Positions 1 to 6,867 of a stretch of 8,609 nucleotides of DNA are shown piece by piece. The notes beneath the pieces were generated by a model. The model did no database searches, had not been told where the DNA came from, and saw only the letters and a program-made list of their open reading frames with translations. The position numbers and the translations under genes are program-made. Source of the stretch: Rhodospirillaceae bacterium (GTDB lineage Bacteria > Pseudomonadota > Alphaproteobacteria > UBA9219); the NCBI GenBank assembly GCA_003504035.1, contig DOBW01000084.1, forward strand, positions 1-8,609, written 5' to 3'. Position 1 is the first letter of the stretch; every line of letters begins with the position of its first letter.

Positions 1-579
1 CTTTGTGCCATCGCGCAGGGACATGACGCGCGTGGCTTCTCCCAAAATAAGCGGTTCGGGTACAGGAAAATAATCGCCATAGGTGTTGTTAAAAGAAAGA
101 GCAATGTCTCGCGTCAATTCCAAATGTTGTTTTTGATCCTCGCCAACTGGAACACAATCAGTCTTGTAGATTAAAATGTCGGCTGCCATCAAAACCGGAT
201 AGCTAAACAAGCCCAGCAATTGAAGATCACGATCTTTTCCTGCTTTTTCCTTAAACTGGGTCATGCGGTTGAGCCATCCAAGCGGTGTGCGTGTGCCTAA
301 GATCCAGCTTAATTCAGAATGGGCGGGTAGGGTGCTTTGTACTGTCAGATTACTTTTTGTAATATCAATGCCCGAAGCAATGTACGCGCAGGCAACTTCA
401 CGCGTTGCCTTCTTAAGCTCTTCGGGATCCTGAGGCAGTGTAATCGCATGCAAATCAACGACGCAATAAAAGCATTCATACTCGTCTTGCAGTTTGACCC
501 AATTTTTTAGTGCTCCAAGATAATTGCCAAGATGAAGATTGCCTGTTGGTTGCATGCCGGAGAAAATTCTTTTTTTCAT
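1..579 (-). CDS. trpS: Tryptophan--tRNA ligase, N-terminal 193 residues (partial at window edge)
   Basis: Cytoplasmic class I aminoacyl-tRNA synthetase that charges tRNA-Trp with tryptophan using ATP. The reading frame is open from the ATG at 579 to base 1 with no stop, so the C-terminal part lies outside the window. The start [20 protein letters not shown] carries the HIGH-type signature as HLGN (residues 16-19). [12 protein letters not shown] (about 143-154) is the strongly conserved TrpS block. The visible part ends in MSLRDGTK, just before where the KMSKS loop is expected, so that loop cannot be checked. The start has a good AGGA ribosome site lying inside the last codons of murJ, and only one base separates the murJ stop from this ATG, which suggests translational coupling. 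Recognition is firm; nothing suggests a broken gene. Confidence 0.96.
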   Translation of the reverse strand, partial: MKKRIFSGMQPTGNLHLGNYLGALKNWVKLQDEYECFYCVVDLHAITLPQDPEELKKATREVACAYIASGIDITKSNLTVQSTLPAHSELSWILGTRTPLGWLNRMTQFKEKAGKDRDLQLLGLFSYPVLMAADILIYKTDCVPVGEDQKQHLELTRDIALSFNNTYGDYFPVPEPLILGEATRVMSLRDGTK

Positions 580-580
580 C

Positions 581-2128
581 TTAATCCTTTTTCGTATATT
601 TAATCATGTCTTTGAGGCGAAAAGCGCCTGTCACCTGCAGTAACACAAAATAGACAAGTGAGGAAAGGCCAATAATACAGGCAAGTCCGCCTATTTTGAG
701 CAACAAGGCACCGTCTGCAAACCATGTTTGTGTCATGAAGACGAGCAGGTACGTTGCGCTGCTCATAATGAGCGCCGAGAAGATAAGTCGTGGCAGGCGT
801 TTTTTAAGCTTATTATCAATAAGTGCCTGATCCTGTTTTCTAAGCGTGATGTAAAGAAGTGTTGCATTTGCCCATGTGGCGATGCTCAGGGCTAGCGCCA
901 TGCCGATATGTTGCAGAGGTCCAAGAAGGATGAGGGCACCTGTGACATTCACAAGCATGGAAAATAGTGCAATTTTGACAGGCGTACGTGTATCTTGACG
1001 TGCAAAAAAACGTGCCGCAAAAACCTTAACAAGGAGGAAAGCTGGAACGCCTAATGAATAGGCTGCAAGAGCTTTAGCTGTTTCAATGGTGTCTTGATGC
1101 GTGAAAGCGCCATGTTCAAAAAGCGTTTGAATAATAGGTTTTGCGGCAAGGCCAAGGCCTATGGCTGCGGGGAGGCCCAAAAGGAGGGAGAACTCAATCG
1201 CGCGATTGACGTAATGCCGAACGAGTTTGTTGTTGCCTGCTGTTTCATGCTGCGAGAGAATGGGGAGTAAAGTCGTTGCAACGGCAATGCCAATAATGCC
1301 AAGCGGTAATTGATTTAGTCTGTCAGCATAGTAAAGAAAAGAAATTGCTCCTGTTGGTAAGGTTGAAGCAAGCACAGTTGTCAAAAGTAAATTGATTTGT
1401 GCCGCTCCTGCACCTATGGCACCGGGGCCAATTTTTTTAAAAAGACGTTTGGTTTCTGTTGTTAGTTTTGGACGTAATAATGGAACGGCAGCGCGTGCGC
1501 GATAGCAACTGAGCGCAAGCCATGTCGTTTGCAGAGCGCCAGCAAAAAGCATGGCCCATGCCAAAGTTAAGCCGGTTTCAAATCCCATAAGATCGGCGAT
1601 AAGCAAGGCAAGAATGAGCACAATGTTGAGTAGAATGGGCGCTGTGGCACCAGGGCCAAAAATACCGCGTGCATTCAAAACGCCTGTTTGCAAGGCTGTG
1701 ATGGAAACGAGAAGAAGAAAGGGAAAGGTAATGCGTGAGAGCCGGACGGCAAGCTCGAACTTTTCAGGTTCGTCATAAAACCCTGGGGCCATGATGCGGA
1801 TGATCCATGGCATGCCGATGATAAGCAAAAAGGTGAAAGGTGTAAGGAGGGCAATAAGAAGACCTAAAGCTTCTCCTGCAAAACGCTTGGCTGTTTCTTC
1901 GCCGTTTCTTTCTTTTTCGGCTGTGTAAAGAGGAACAAAAGCGGCTGAAAAAGCGCCCTCAGCAAAAAGACTCCGAAATAAATTAGGTAGGCGTTGCGCA
2001 ACAAAAAAAGCATCAGACTGATAGCCTGCGCCCAAATAAACAGCCGTTAGCGCATCACGTATGAAGCCTGCAATGCGGCTGACAATAGTGAGACCACTTA
2101 CTGTGGCAAGGGAACGGACGAAGCTCAT
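581..2128 (-). CDS. murJ: Lipid II flippase MurJ (MviN family)
   Basis: Inner-membrane MOP-superfamily flippase that moves the peptidoglycan precursor lipid II to the periplasmic face. The protein is 515 residues, close to the roughly 510 usual for the family, and is hydrophobic over most of its length, consistent with about 14 membrane helices. The family N-terminus is present: SRIAGFIRD, then [15 protein letters not shown] and FAEGAFS. With the start at 2128, residues R18, R24, D39, R52 and R270 (in YADRLNQLP) fall at the same numbers as the functionally important residues of E. coli MurJ. This supports 2128 over an in-frame ATG 18 codons upstream at 2182. The chosen ATG overlaps the prepilin peptidase stop as ATGA, so translation is probably coupled; no strong ribosome site of its own is visible. 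trpS follows after one base. Confidence 0.96.
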   Translation of the reverse strand: MSFVRSLATVSGLTIVSRIAGFIRDALTAVYLGAGYQSDAFFVAQRLPNLFRSLFAEGAFSAAFVPLYTAEKERNGEETAKRFAGEALGLLIALLTPFTFLLIIGMPWIIRIMAPGFYDEPEKFELAVRLSRITFPFLLLVSITALQTGVLNARGIFGPGATAPILLNIVLILALLIADLMGFETGLTLAWAMLFAGALQTTWLALSCYRARAAVPLLRPKLTTETKRLFKKIGPGAIGAGAAQINLLLTTVLASTLPTGAISFLYYADRLNQLPLGIIGIAVATTLLPILSQHETAGNNKLVRHYVNRAIEFSLLLGLPAAIGLGLAAKPIIQTLFEHGAFTHQDTIETAKALAAYSLGVPAFLLVKVFAARFFARQDTRTPVKIALFSMLVNVTGALILLGPLQHIGMALALSIATWANATLLYITLRKQDQALIDNKLKKRLPRLIFSALIMSSATYLLVFMTQTWFADGALLLKIGGLACIIGLSSLVYFVLLQVTGAFRLKDMIKYTKKD

Positions 2129-2892
2129 TGGAACGAATAGAGATAAAGTTGATAATAAAGGCACCCGCCAAGTGACAGGCATAAGGCGGGTGCAAAGGGG
2201 AACTCTTTTTCACCGCTGATCAAGCGCCAGAGAAGGCCAACAACGATTCCTGTAACGCCAGAGATTGCCAAAAACCACGGGACAAGCATAACGGGAAGCC
2301 AAAGACCGGCAGCGGCAAAAAATTTAACATCACCAATGCCCAACATTTCGCGGCCTCTGATCTTGCTGTAGCCCAGCGCAAGCAGAAGGCCTAGTCCAAG
2401 CAAGCCAGCGGAGTTAATAAAGCCCCAAGAAAGATCACCATCTCCTATAATCAGGCTGATAAGGCCTAAAACAGCGAGCGTAAGATTAAGTCCATCGGGA
2501 ATGAGACCGAAGGCGAGGTCAATCATGGCAATGGCGGGAAGGAGGCCCAGTCCAAGACAAATAGGGATTAAAAGAGGAGACCAGCCAGTCAAAACAACAG
2601 CTGAAACACCTAGAAGAAAACCGAGTATTTCGATAAAGGGTTGGGGCCAAAGACCTGTTCTTTTACCGCAAGGGCAGGGGAGGCGCAGGGCGTTGAGCCT
2701 TAAAAGCCAACCAAAAAGAGGAAAATATTCATGGATTTGAAGCGAGCGCTGGCAAAAGACACATTGAGGGAGACGTGTTTCCCCTGGTAGCCTGTCGGCA
2801 GAGCGATAACCAAAATGTGCGGCCAGTGAAGCCGAGATAAGCCCCAGCGTGCCGCCTGTAAGAAGATCGAGGAAAGAAAAACCTATTTCCAT
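2125..2892 (-). CDS. Prepilin leader peptidase / N-methyltransferase (PilD type, family A24)
   Basis: Inner-membrane aspartic protease that removes the short leader of type IV prepilins or type II secretion pseudopilins; full-length members also methylate the new N-terminal residue. At 255 residues it has both parts. The N-terminal cysteine domain has C44-x2-C47 and C73-x-C75 followed by a P-FIE segment (84-88). A polytopic A24 core follows, with the acidic motif IDLAFGLIPD (D125, D133), the second catalytic motif GIGDVK (185-190, D188) and FPFAPAL near the C-terminus. About seven hydrophobic stretches are visible. The second cysteine pair is CxC rather than the usual CxxC. The N-terminal domain separates it from short CpaA-type Tad-pilus peptidases. 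It overlaps murJ by four bases; no pilin or secretion gene is in the window, so its substrate is unknown. pilD, gspO and comC are all possible symbols, so none is assigned. Confidence 0.9.
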   Translation of the reverse strand: MEIGFSFLDLLTGGTLGLISASLAAHFGYRSADRLPGETRLPQCVFCQRSLQIHEYFPLFGWLLRLNALRLPCPCGKRTGLWPQPFIEILGFLLGVSAVVLTGWSPLLIPICLGLGLLPAIAMIDLAFGLIPDGLNLTLAVLGLISLIIGDGDLSWGFINSAGLLGLGLLLALGYSKIRGREMLGIGDVKFFAAAGLWLPVMLVPWFLAISGVTGIVVGLLWRLISGEKEFPFAPALCLSLGGCLYYQLYLYSFQ

Positions 2893-2963
2893 AACACTTT
2901 AATCCTGTTTGCTAAGGCGTAAGGTTTGAACGGGAATATACGCGAAGTCAATATAGCTAAGGT

Positions 2964-3161
2964 TTAGGCTTCCGTTTCTTGCTTTGTGAGGATATATGCG
3001 AGCTTCTTTAGAGCTGTTTTCTTAAGAATTTGAGGACTATAAGCGGCGGGGCCCTGAATAATGGCTTCAACCCCTGTTTGGACATGAACAGCCGTAACGC
3101 GCATGCTCTTGCCTGCGCGTGTAAGCTCGAAAATAACCTCGCCAAGATGGTCTATGTCCAT
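2964..3161 (-). CDS. Small conserved-looking protein, resembles alphaproteobacterial DUF6898
   Basis: A 65-residue soluble protein without signal peptide or membrane segment. It begins MDIDHLGEVIFELTRAGKSM and contains a V-x-A-x-x-x-x-T-G-x-E-A-x-I-x-GPA pattern, ending in a helical, lysine-rich LKKTALKKLAYILTKQ stretch. From memory this resembles DUF6898, a small alphaproteobacterial family of unknown function with a GEV-F-E start and a TG-E...GP centre; that assignment is recall, not a search result. The ATG at 3161 is preferred over an in-frame ATG at 3200 because GAGGT lies six bases before it and the conserved-looking sequence begins there. It heads the minus-strand run toward the prepilin peptidase (71 bases away), murJ and trpS. 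Its role is unknown. Confidence 0.8.
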   Translation of the reverse strand: MDIDHLGEVIFELTRAGKSMRVTAVHVQTGVEAIIQGPAAYSPQILKKTALKKLAYILTKQETEA

Positions 3162-3167
3162 ATTTTT

Positions 3168-3172
3168 ACCTC
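3168..3172 (-). promoter_or_regulatory. Ribosome binding site deciding the start of the 65-residue gene
   Basis: GAGGT on the minus strand, six bases before the ATG at 3161. It lies inside the longer reading frame that begins at 3200, so the shorter start is the likely one. Confidence 0.75.
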
Positions 3173-3207
3173 GGTAAGAGTAGCTTGAAGCAGGTGCCAA
3201 CTATAGC

Positions 3208-3356
3208 TATAGTCATTACACTTAAGAAATCCCTATGGCTGCAAATCACCTTTCGACAAATTTCGCTTGCGCACGTACTATAACGTACGCTTACGCAGCT
3301 CAATTTGTCGAAAAGCAATTTTCGCCTATAGGGATTTCTTAATTGAAACGACTATA
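3208..3356. repeat. Palindromic element 1 (149 bases), MITE-like, possible terminator
   Basis: A near-complete inverted repeat. The outer arms, 3208-3236 and 3328-3356, match at 26 of 29 positions, including a perfect 15-base part (3222-3236 with 3328-3342). Inner arms TTTCGACAAATT (3251-3262) and its complement (3302-3313) are perfect. An inner stem at 3269-3276 with 3283-3290 has one mismatch around a short loop. The ends read TATAGTC...GACTATA. It lies two bases beyond the stop of the 253-residue gene and before the 65-residue gene, so its transcript would fold into a long hairpin at that 3' end. A related copy lies at 4187-4294. The TA-bounded ends suggest a non-autonomous Tc1/mariner (IS630)-type element; that is inference. 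Confidence 0.85.
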
Positions 3357-3358
3357 CG

Positions 3359-4120
3359 TTAGGGCTTAGGCGGGCCTACGAAGAGAGCTTTTTTAGCTCC
3401 CTTAAGGATTTCTCTGGCGTGTTTCACGGCAAGACTTTTGCTTTTTTTTAGGCAAGCGATCGCATGATGTGCTTGCTTTATCTGTTGGCCTTGAGGAATT
3501 TTCCTTATGTTTTTGAGCCAAAGATTGGACGGATGCCAATTATAATAATCCATTTCTGGCTTATTTTTTCCCAGATGTGCGGTTAAGAGACAGGCCGCGA
3601 TGCGCAATTCCGGATCTGAGGTCGGGGAAACCCTTCTTATAATTTTGTCAATAATTTCTTTTTCCGCATATGTTCCTTTTTTTACTTTAAAGGAAGCATC
3701 CATGGCTTTGGCCAAAGGTTCATTGGGTCCTTTGGTAAAAGCAAAGGCACGTTCTTGTTCAAGCTGGGGTTTAACACCAAGAGCCTTATAGGCTTCTTGT
3801 GTGATAGGGATATTAAAGCGTCCCATATGAACCAGTATATCTGCGCCGTGATCGATTCGTTCTTTTGCGGTGCAGAACCTTACGCTTTCACGCCATAACT
3901 CTGCCGCGCGGCGGTGTTCAAAGTCTTGTGGAGCATGCCGTGTGAGGTAAGCGCTAACGAGCGCCGCATTAATGCGTAAACGGCCATTTGATGCCGTAGG
4001 GATAGCTTCTAAAATCTGATTGACAGATGTGGTGCTTTCCGGTGCAGGCACACAAAATCTGAGAGCTTCATCTGTACGATTATGTAATCTTTTGTTATTG
4101 CTTTGTGCGTGAACTGCCAT
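3359..4120 (-). CDS. Unrecognised 253-residue protein with an internal duplication
   Basis: I do not recognise this family. The protein is soluble-looking, basic, mostly helical in character, and shows no signal peptide, membrane segment or obvious catalytic motif. It contains two related blocks about 124 residues apart, roughly 33-100 and 157-224. In them RLRINAALVSAYL (47-59) aligns with ELRIAACLLTAHL (171-183), and both have an L-W pair (75-76; 200-201) and a later helix (87-98; 213-223). Each block is followed by a further similar helix (about 107-118 and 231-243). The ATG at 4120 has AGGGGA five bases upstream, a convincing ribosome site, which makes a real gene likely. It is a single gene bracketed by two related palindromic elements, one ending two bases from its stop. 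Helical-repeat or lineage-specific protein is the most that can be said. Confidence 0.75.
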   Translation of the reverse strand: MAVHAQSNNKRLHNRTDEALRFCVPAPESTTSVNQILEAIPTASNGRLRINAALVSAYLTRHAPQDFEHRRAAELWRESVRFCTAKERIDHGADILVHMGRFNIPITQEAYKALGVKPQLEQERAFAFTKGPNEPLAKAMDASFKVKKGTYAEKEIIDKIIRRVSPTSDPELRIAACLLTAHLGKNKPEMDYYNWHPSNLWLKNIRKIPQGQQIKQAHHAIACLKKSKSLAVKHAREILKGAKKALFVGPPKP

Positions 4121-4125
4121 GCTAA

Positions 4126-4131
4126 TCCCCT
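4126..4131 (-). promoter_or_regulatory. Ribosome binding site of the 253-residue gene
   Basis: AGGGGA on the minus strand, five bases before the ATG at 4120. It is one of the best ribosome sites in the window and argues that this unrecognised frame is translated. Confidence 0.7.
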
Positions 4132-4186
4132 ACATTTTGTATATTGGGACTCTAGCTAGGCATTAGAATCATTTAAAAGCAATTAT

Positions 4187-4294
4187 TTATAGTTTTTTCA
4201 CTTTAATTTCTCACATCGTTATTTCGCTCGTCACGTAGTTTTCTACGCATCCTCGCTCATGCCTTGTGAGAAAAATAAATTTAAAAGACTATAA
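4187..4294. repeat. Palindromic element 2 (108 bases), same family as element 1
   Basis: An imperfect inverted repeat. The ends are TTATAG (4187-4192) and CTATAA (4289-4294), with A/T-rich outer arms. A perfect TTTCTCACA / TGTGAGAAA pair lies at 4207-4215 and 4265-4273, and a central CGTAG-TTTT-CTACG hairpin at about 4234-4247. It shares with element 1 the end pattern TATAG-N6-CACTT followed by AA. It also shares a core of ATTTCGCT, then CACGTA, a short loop, TACGC and GCTC (4221-4257 here, 3260-3302 there). The arms between end and core differ in sequence yet still pair, as in a family kept for its structure. It lies 41 bases beyond the hldE stop and 66 bases before the ATG of the 253-residue gene, so it may terminate the hldD-hldE message. 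Confidence 0.78.
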
Positions 4295-4335
4295 GGCTCC
4301 GGCTGGCGCCCCAGTTCTTTTCTGGTTTTTTCTGG

Positions 4336-5793
4336 TTAAGAACGTAATTTGGCGATTGTGCTTGTTGTGCTTTCGCCTTCTACGAGCTTGGCCAGTACGA
4401 TTTTGCCGCCCCAGCCTTGCACAAGATCGGCTCCAACAACGGTTTCCACTGTATAATCTGCGCCTTTAATAAGGATATCAGGGCGGATGGATTCAATTAA
4501 ACTAAGTGGCGTGTCTTCGGTAAAAATCACAACGCCGTCAATATCTGCCAGAGAAGCGAGAACGGCAGCGCGGGCATCTTCTTTCTGAATGGGGCGTTCT
4601 TCGCCTTTCAAGCGTTTGACTGAGGCATCACTATTCATGCCGATGATAAGGCGATCACATTCTTTTCTGGCTTGCCGGATGAGTGAAAGATGTCCCGGAT
4701 GTAAAAGGTCAAAGACTCCATTTGTGAAGCCGACTTTAAAGCCTTCTTTGCGCCAACGATCAGCCAGCTCGGCAGCGGCAGGCAAAGAGAAAACCTTGGC
4801 TTGATTGCGTGTTGATTGGCCGTGCAGAAGTTCTTGTCTTAATTCATCTGCGGTCACGGCTGTTGTGCCTGCCTTGCCAACAACAAAAGAGCCTGCAATA
4901 TTGGCCAAAGCGGCAGAATCTTCGGGTGTTAGTCCTCCCGCTAAAGCTAGCGCCATGGTGGCCACAACCGTATCGCCAGCACCCGAGACGTCAAAGACTT
5001 CGCGTGCCGTTGTGTGGAAATGCTTTGCTTTTTGGTCTTTAAGGACAAGACACACACCTTCGCCGCCCAATTTAGCCAACACGCCATTCAAATCATAGGT
5101 TTCGATGAGTTGTCGTGCCGCTTTTTCTGCGTCTTCAACGGTTTTGATGTCTATTCCCGTGGATTCGTGCAGTTCTTTGCGGTTGGGGGTGAGCATAAAG
5201 GCACCGCGATAGCGGTTGAAATCACGGCCTTTCGGATCAATGAGGACAGGCTTCTTCTTTTCGTGGCACAGATCAATGATGGCGCGCAGGACGGTTTCTG
5301 TCAAAACGCCTTTGGCATAATCTGACAAAACTACAACCTCACAGCTATCAATAGCGCTTTTGACGCGCATGAGTGTTTGTTCTTCATTTTGTGGACTGAG
5401 GGTTGTGTTAACCTCATTGTCTGCACGCAAAAGTTGCTGTCCGTCAGCGACAAAACGAGTCTTAATAGTTGTGGGGCGGTTATTATCTGTGATGATGTAG
5501 GAGACAACGTTTGGCAGTTCGGCAAGTTGTTCGGCCAATTCATAGCCTGCTCGATCTTGTCCGACAGCACCTATAATGTCGATATGTCCGCCAAGGGCAA
5601 CTGCGTTGCGCACAACATTGCCACTGCCACCTAGGGCTGTAGATTCGCGCATGATTCGTAAAACGGGAATAGGGGCTTCGGGGGAAATACGCTCGACTTG
5701 ACCATAAATAAAGCGGTCGAGCATTACATCACCCACACAGAGAATGCGATGCCCTTCTATTTGTTCAAGTAAAGCATGGAGATGTGCGTACAT
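4336..5793 (-). CDS. hldE: Bifunctional heptose-7-phosphate kinase / heptose-1-phosphate adenylyltransferase
   Basis: Cytoplasmic enzyme of ADP-heptose synthesis for the lipopolysaccharide inner core. The N-terminal kinase phosphorylates D-glycero-D-manno-heptose 7-phosphate to the 1,7-bisphosphate. After a phosphatase step (GmhB, not in this window) the C-terminal domain adds AMP to the 1-phosphate. The protein is 485 residues, near the usual 475 for the fused form. The PfkB-type kinase (about 15-320) has GDVMLDRFIYG near the start, GGSGNVVRNA (55-64) and DVSGAGDT (268-275, catalytic D274). The nucleotidyltransferase (about 352-485) has FTNGVFDLLHPGH (356-368), KRLKGEERP (393-401) and a C-terminal STTSTI (475-480). 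Both active sites look intact. It is 21 bases downstream of hldD and probably shares its promoter. Confidence 0.97.
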   Translation of the reverse strand: MYAHLHALLEQIEGHRILCVGDVMLDRFIYGQVERISPEAPIPVLRIMRESTALGGSGNVVRNAVALGGHIDIIGAVGQDRAGYELAEQLAELPNVVSYIITDNNRPTTIKTRFVADGQQLLRADNEVNTTLSPQNEEQTLMRVKSAIDSCEVVVLSDYAKGVLTETVLRAIIDLCHEKKKPVLIDPKGRDFNRYRGAFMLTPNRKELHESTGIDIKTVEDAEKAARQLIETYDLNGVLAKLGGEGVCLVLKDQKAKHFHTTAREVFDVSGAGDTVVATMALALAGGLTPEDSAALANIAGSFVVGKAGTTAVTADELRQELLHGQSTRNQAKVFSLPAAAELADRWRKEGFKVGFTNGVFDLLHPGHLSLIRQARKECDRLIIGMNSDASVKRLKGEERPIQKEDARAAVLASLADIDGVVIFTEDTPLSLIESIRPDILIKGADYTVETVVGADLVQGWGGKIVLAKLVEGESTTSTIAKLRS

Positions 5794-5814
5794 TGTATTA
5801 ATCTTTCACGTAAA

Positions 5815-6798
5815 TTAGATATACGGATCCTCTTTCAAGAGGTGCTCTTGGATGTAAAGGCTCATGCCTTTTTCGATGGAAGTGAAGGGTTTGTCATAGC
5901 CTGCTTCTCGCAGTTTGCTCATGTCGGCTTGCGTAAAATATTGATATTTGCCGCGCAGTTCTTTGGGCATATCGCGATAGGTGATTTGAGATTCTTTCCC
6001 GCAGGCCGCGTAAACGGCTTTTGTCATATCGGCAAAGCTGCGTGCTTGTCCGGTGCCCATGTTGAAAAGGCCATTGATGTCGGGGTGATCAAGCATCCAC
6101 ACCATAACGTCAGCGCAATCGCCAACCCAGACAAAATCACGCAATTGACCACCATCTTCATAATCGGGGTGATGTGATTTAAAGAGCGAGAAAGCCTCAT
6201 TGCGCTGTGCAACAGGGAAGATTTGGTGAGCAACTGAGCGCATACCCTCTTTGTGATATTCATTCGGTCCATAAACATTGAAAAACTTTAGGCCAACACA
6301 TTGCGCAGGCTTTTCGTTGCCGCGTTTTTCTTGCTGTGCCACCCAGCGATCAAAAAGATGCTTGCTCCACCCATAGGCATTGAGCGGGCGATATTGGGCG
6401 AGGTCTTCTATGGATTCGTGATCCTTAAAGCCCGCGCTGCCATCGCCATAGGTGGCTGCCGAGGACGCATAGATCAAGCGTTTTTTATGGTCTTTGCACC
6501 ACAACCACAAAAAGCGGCTGAGGCGAAAATTATTTTCAGCTATGGCATCAACATCTGTTTCTGTTGTGGCCGAGATAGCACCCATATGGAAAATAATTTC
6601 AATCTCATCGTCATTCTCATCGAGAAAATCGACCATTTTTTCGGGGGCAATAATGTGCTCCAGATCGCGTTTGGCAATGTTGCGCCACTTATCTTGTGTG
6701 CCAAGCCAGTCACATATGGCCACGCGCTGTCCGCGTGCCTCCAAGAGGGCCGCAAGATAAGAGCCGATAAAGCCGGTTCCGCCGGTGATAAGAATCAT
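5815..6798 (-). CDS. hldD: ADP-L-glycero-D-manno-heptose 6-epimerase
   Basis: Converts ADP-D-glycero-D-manno-heptose to the L-glycero form, the last step before heptose transfer to the lipopolysaccharide inner core. It is an extended short-chain dehydrogenase with bound NADP. The 327 residues begin MILITGGTGFIGS, with the Rossmann glycine motif at 6-12. SSAATYGDG (112-120) and the catalytic Y142-x3-K146 follow, and FFNVYGPNEYHK (172-183) ends in the lysine (K183) matching the third catalytic residue of this epimerase family. The length is typical (about 310-330). The start at 6798 has no strong ribosome site but gives the family's exact N-terminus. It is the first gene of the hldD-hldE unit and has a good candidate promoter about 40-70 bases upstream. 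Confidence 0.96.
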   Translation of the reverse strand: MILITGGTGFIGSYLAALLEARGQRVAICDWLGTQDKWRNIAKRDLEHIIAPEKMVDFLDENDDEIEIIFHMGAISATTETDVDAIAENNFRLSRFLWLWCKDHKKRLIYASSAATYGDGSAGFKDHESIEDLAQYRPLNAYGWSKHLFDRWVAQQEKRGNEKPAQCVGLKFFNVYGPNEYHKEGMRSVAHQIFPVAQRNEAFSLFKSHHPDYEDGGQLRDFVWVGDCADVMVWMLDHPDINGLFNMGTGQARSFADMTKAVYAACGKESQITYRDMPKELRGKYQYFTQADMSKLREAGYDKPFTSIEKGMSLYIQEHLLKEDPYI

Positions 6799-6838
6799 GA
6801 TTTATTCGCTTTTTTCGTGAATCTTAGAAATTTCGAGC

Positions 6839-6867
6839 ATTAAACAAGCTTGACGAGGCTTTGACAA
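6839..6867 (-). promoter_or_regulatory. Candidate sigma-70 promoter for hldD-hldE
   Basis: On the minus strand, TTGTCA (6862-6867) and TTTAAT (6839-6844) are separated by 17 bases. Each hexamer matches the consensus at five of six positions. Transcription would begin near 6832, leaving a leader of roughly 35 bases before the hldD ATG. The -35 box overlaps the candidate -35 of the divergent fabD promoter. Confidence 0.6.

Noticed and set aside
2129..2182. Longer murJ start at 2182
   Set aside because: The 18 extra residues lie inside the peptidase gene. The start at 2128 gives the family N-terminus and puts R18, R24, D39, R52 and R270 at the E. coli numbers.
2893..2963. Promoter or terminator between the 65-residue gene and the peptidase
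   Set aside because: Only a short direct repeat (ACCTTA on the minus strand) is seen; no paired hexamers at usual spacing and no hairpin.
3208..4294. CRISPR array or attachment sites made by the repeats
   Set aside because: There are only two copies, nearly 1 kb apart, palindromic and divergent, with no spacers, integrase or tRNA nearby.
4296..4335. Intrinsic terminator just after hldE
   Set aside because: A short CTGG-GGCG-CCAG hairpin and a CCAGAAAA direct repeat are visible on the minus strand, but there is no clean T-tract after the stem; element 2 is the better candidate.
4266..4469. 67-codon plus-strand open frame across element 2 and the hldE 3' end
   Set aside because: It begins inside the palindromic repeat, has no ribosome site and covers the hldE C-terminus on the other strand.
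5014..5325. Plus-strand open frames of about 70-100 codons opposite hldE
   Set aside because: Several overlap each other and all are antisense to hldE, whose two domains are intact; none has a convincing ribosome site or motif.
6301..6843. 180-codon plus-strand open frame opposite hldD
   Set aside because: It lies almost wholly antisense to a clear hldD, has no recognisable motif, and its protein reads like a reverse-strand shadow.
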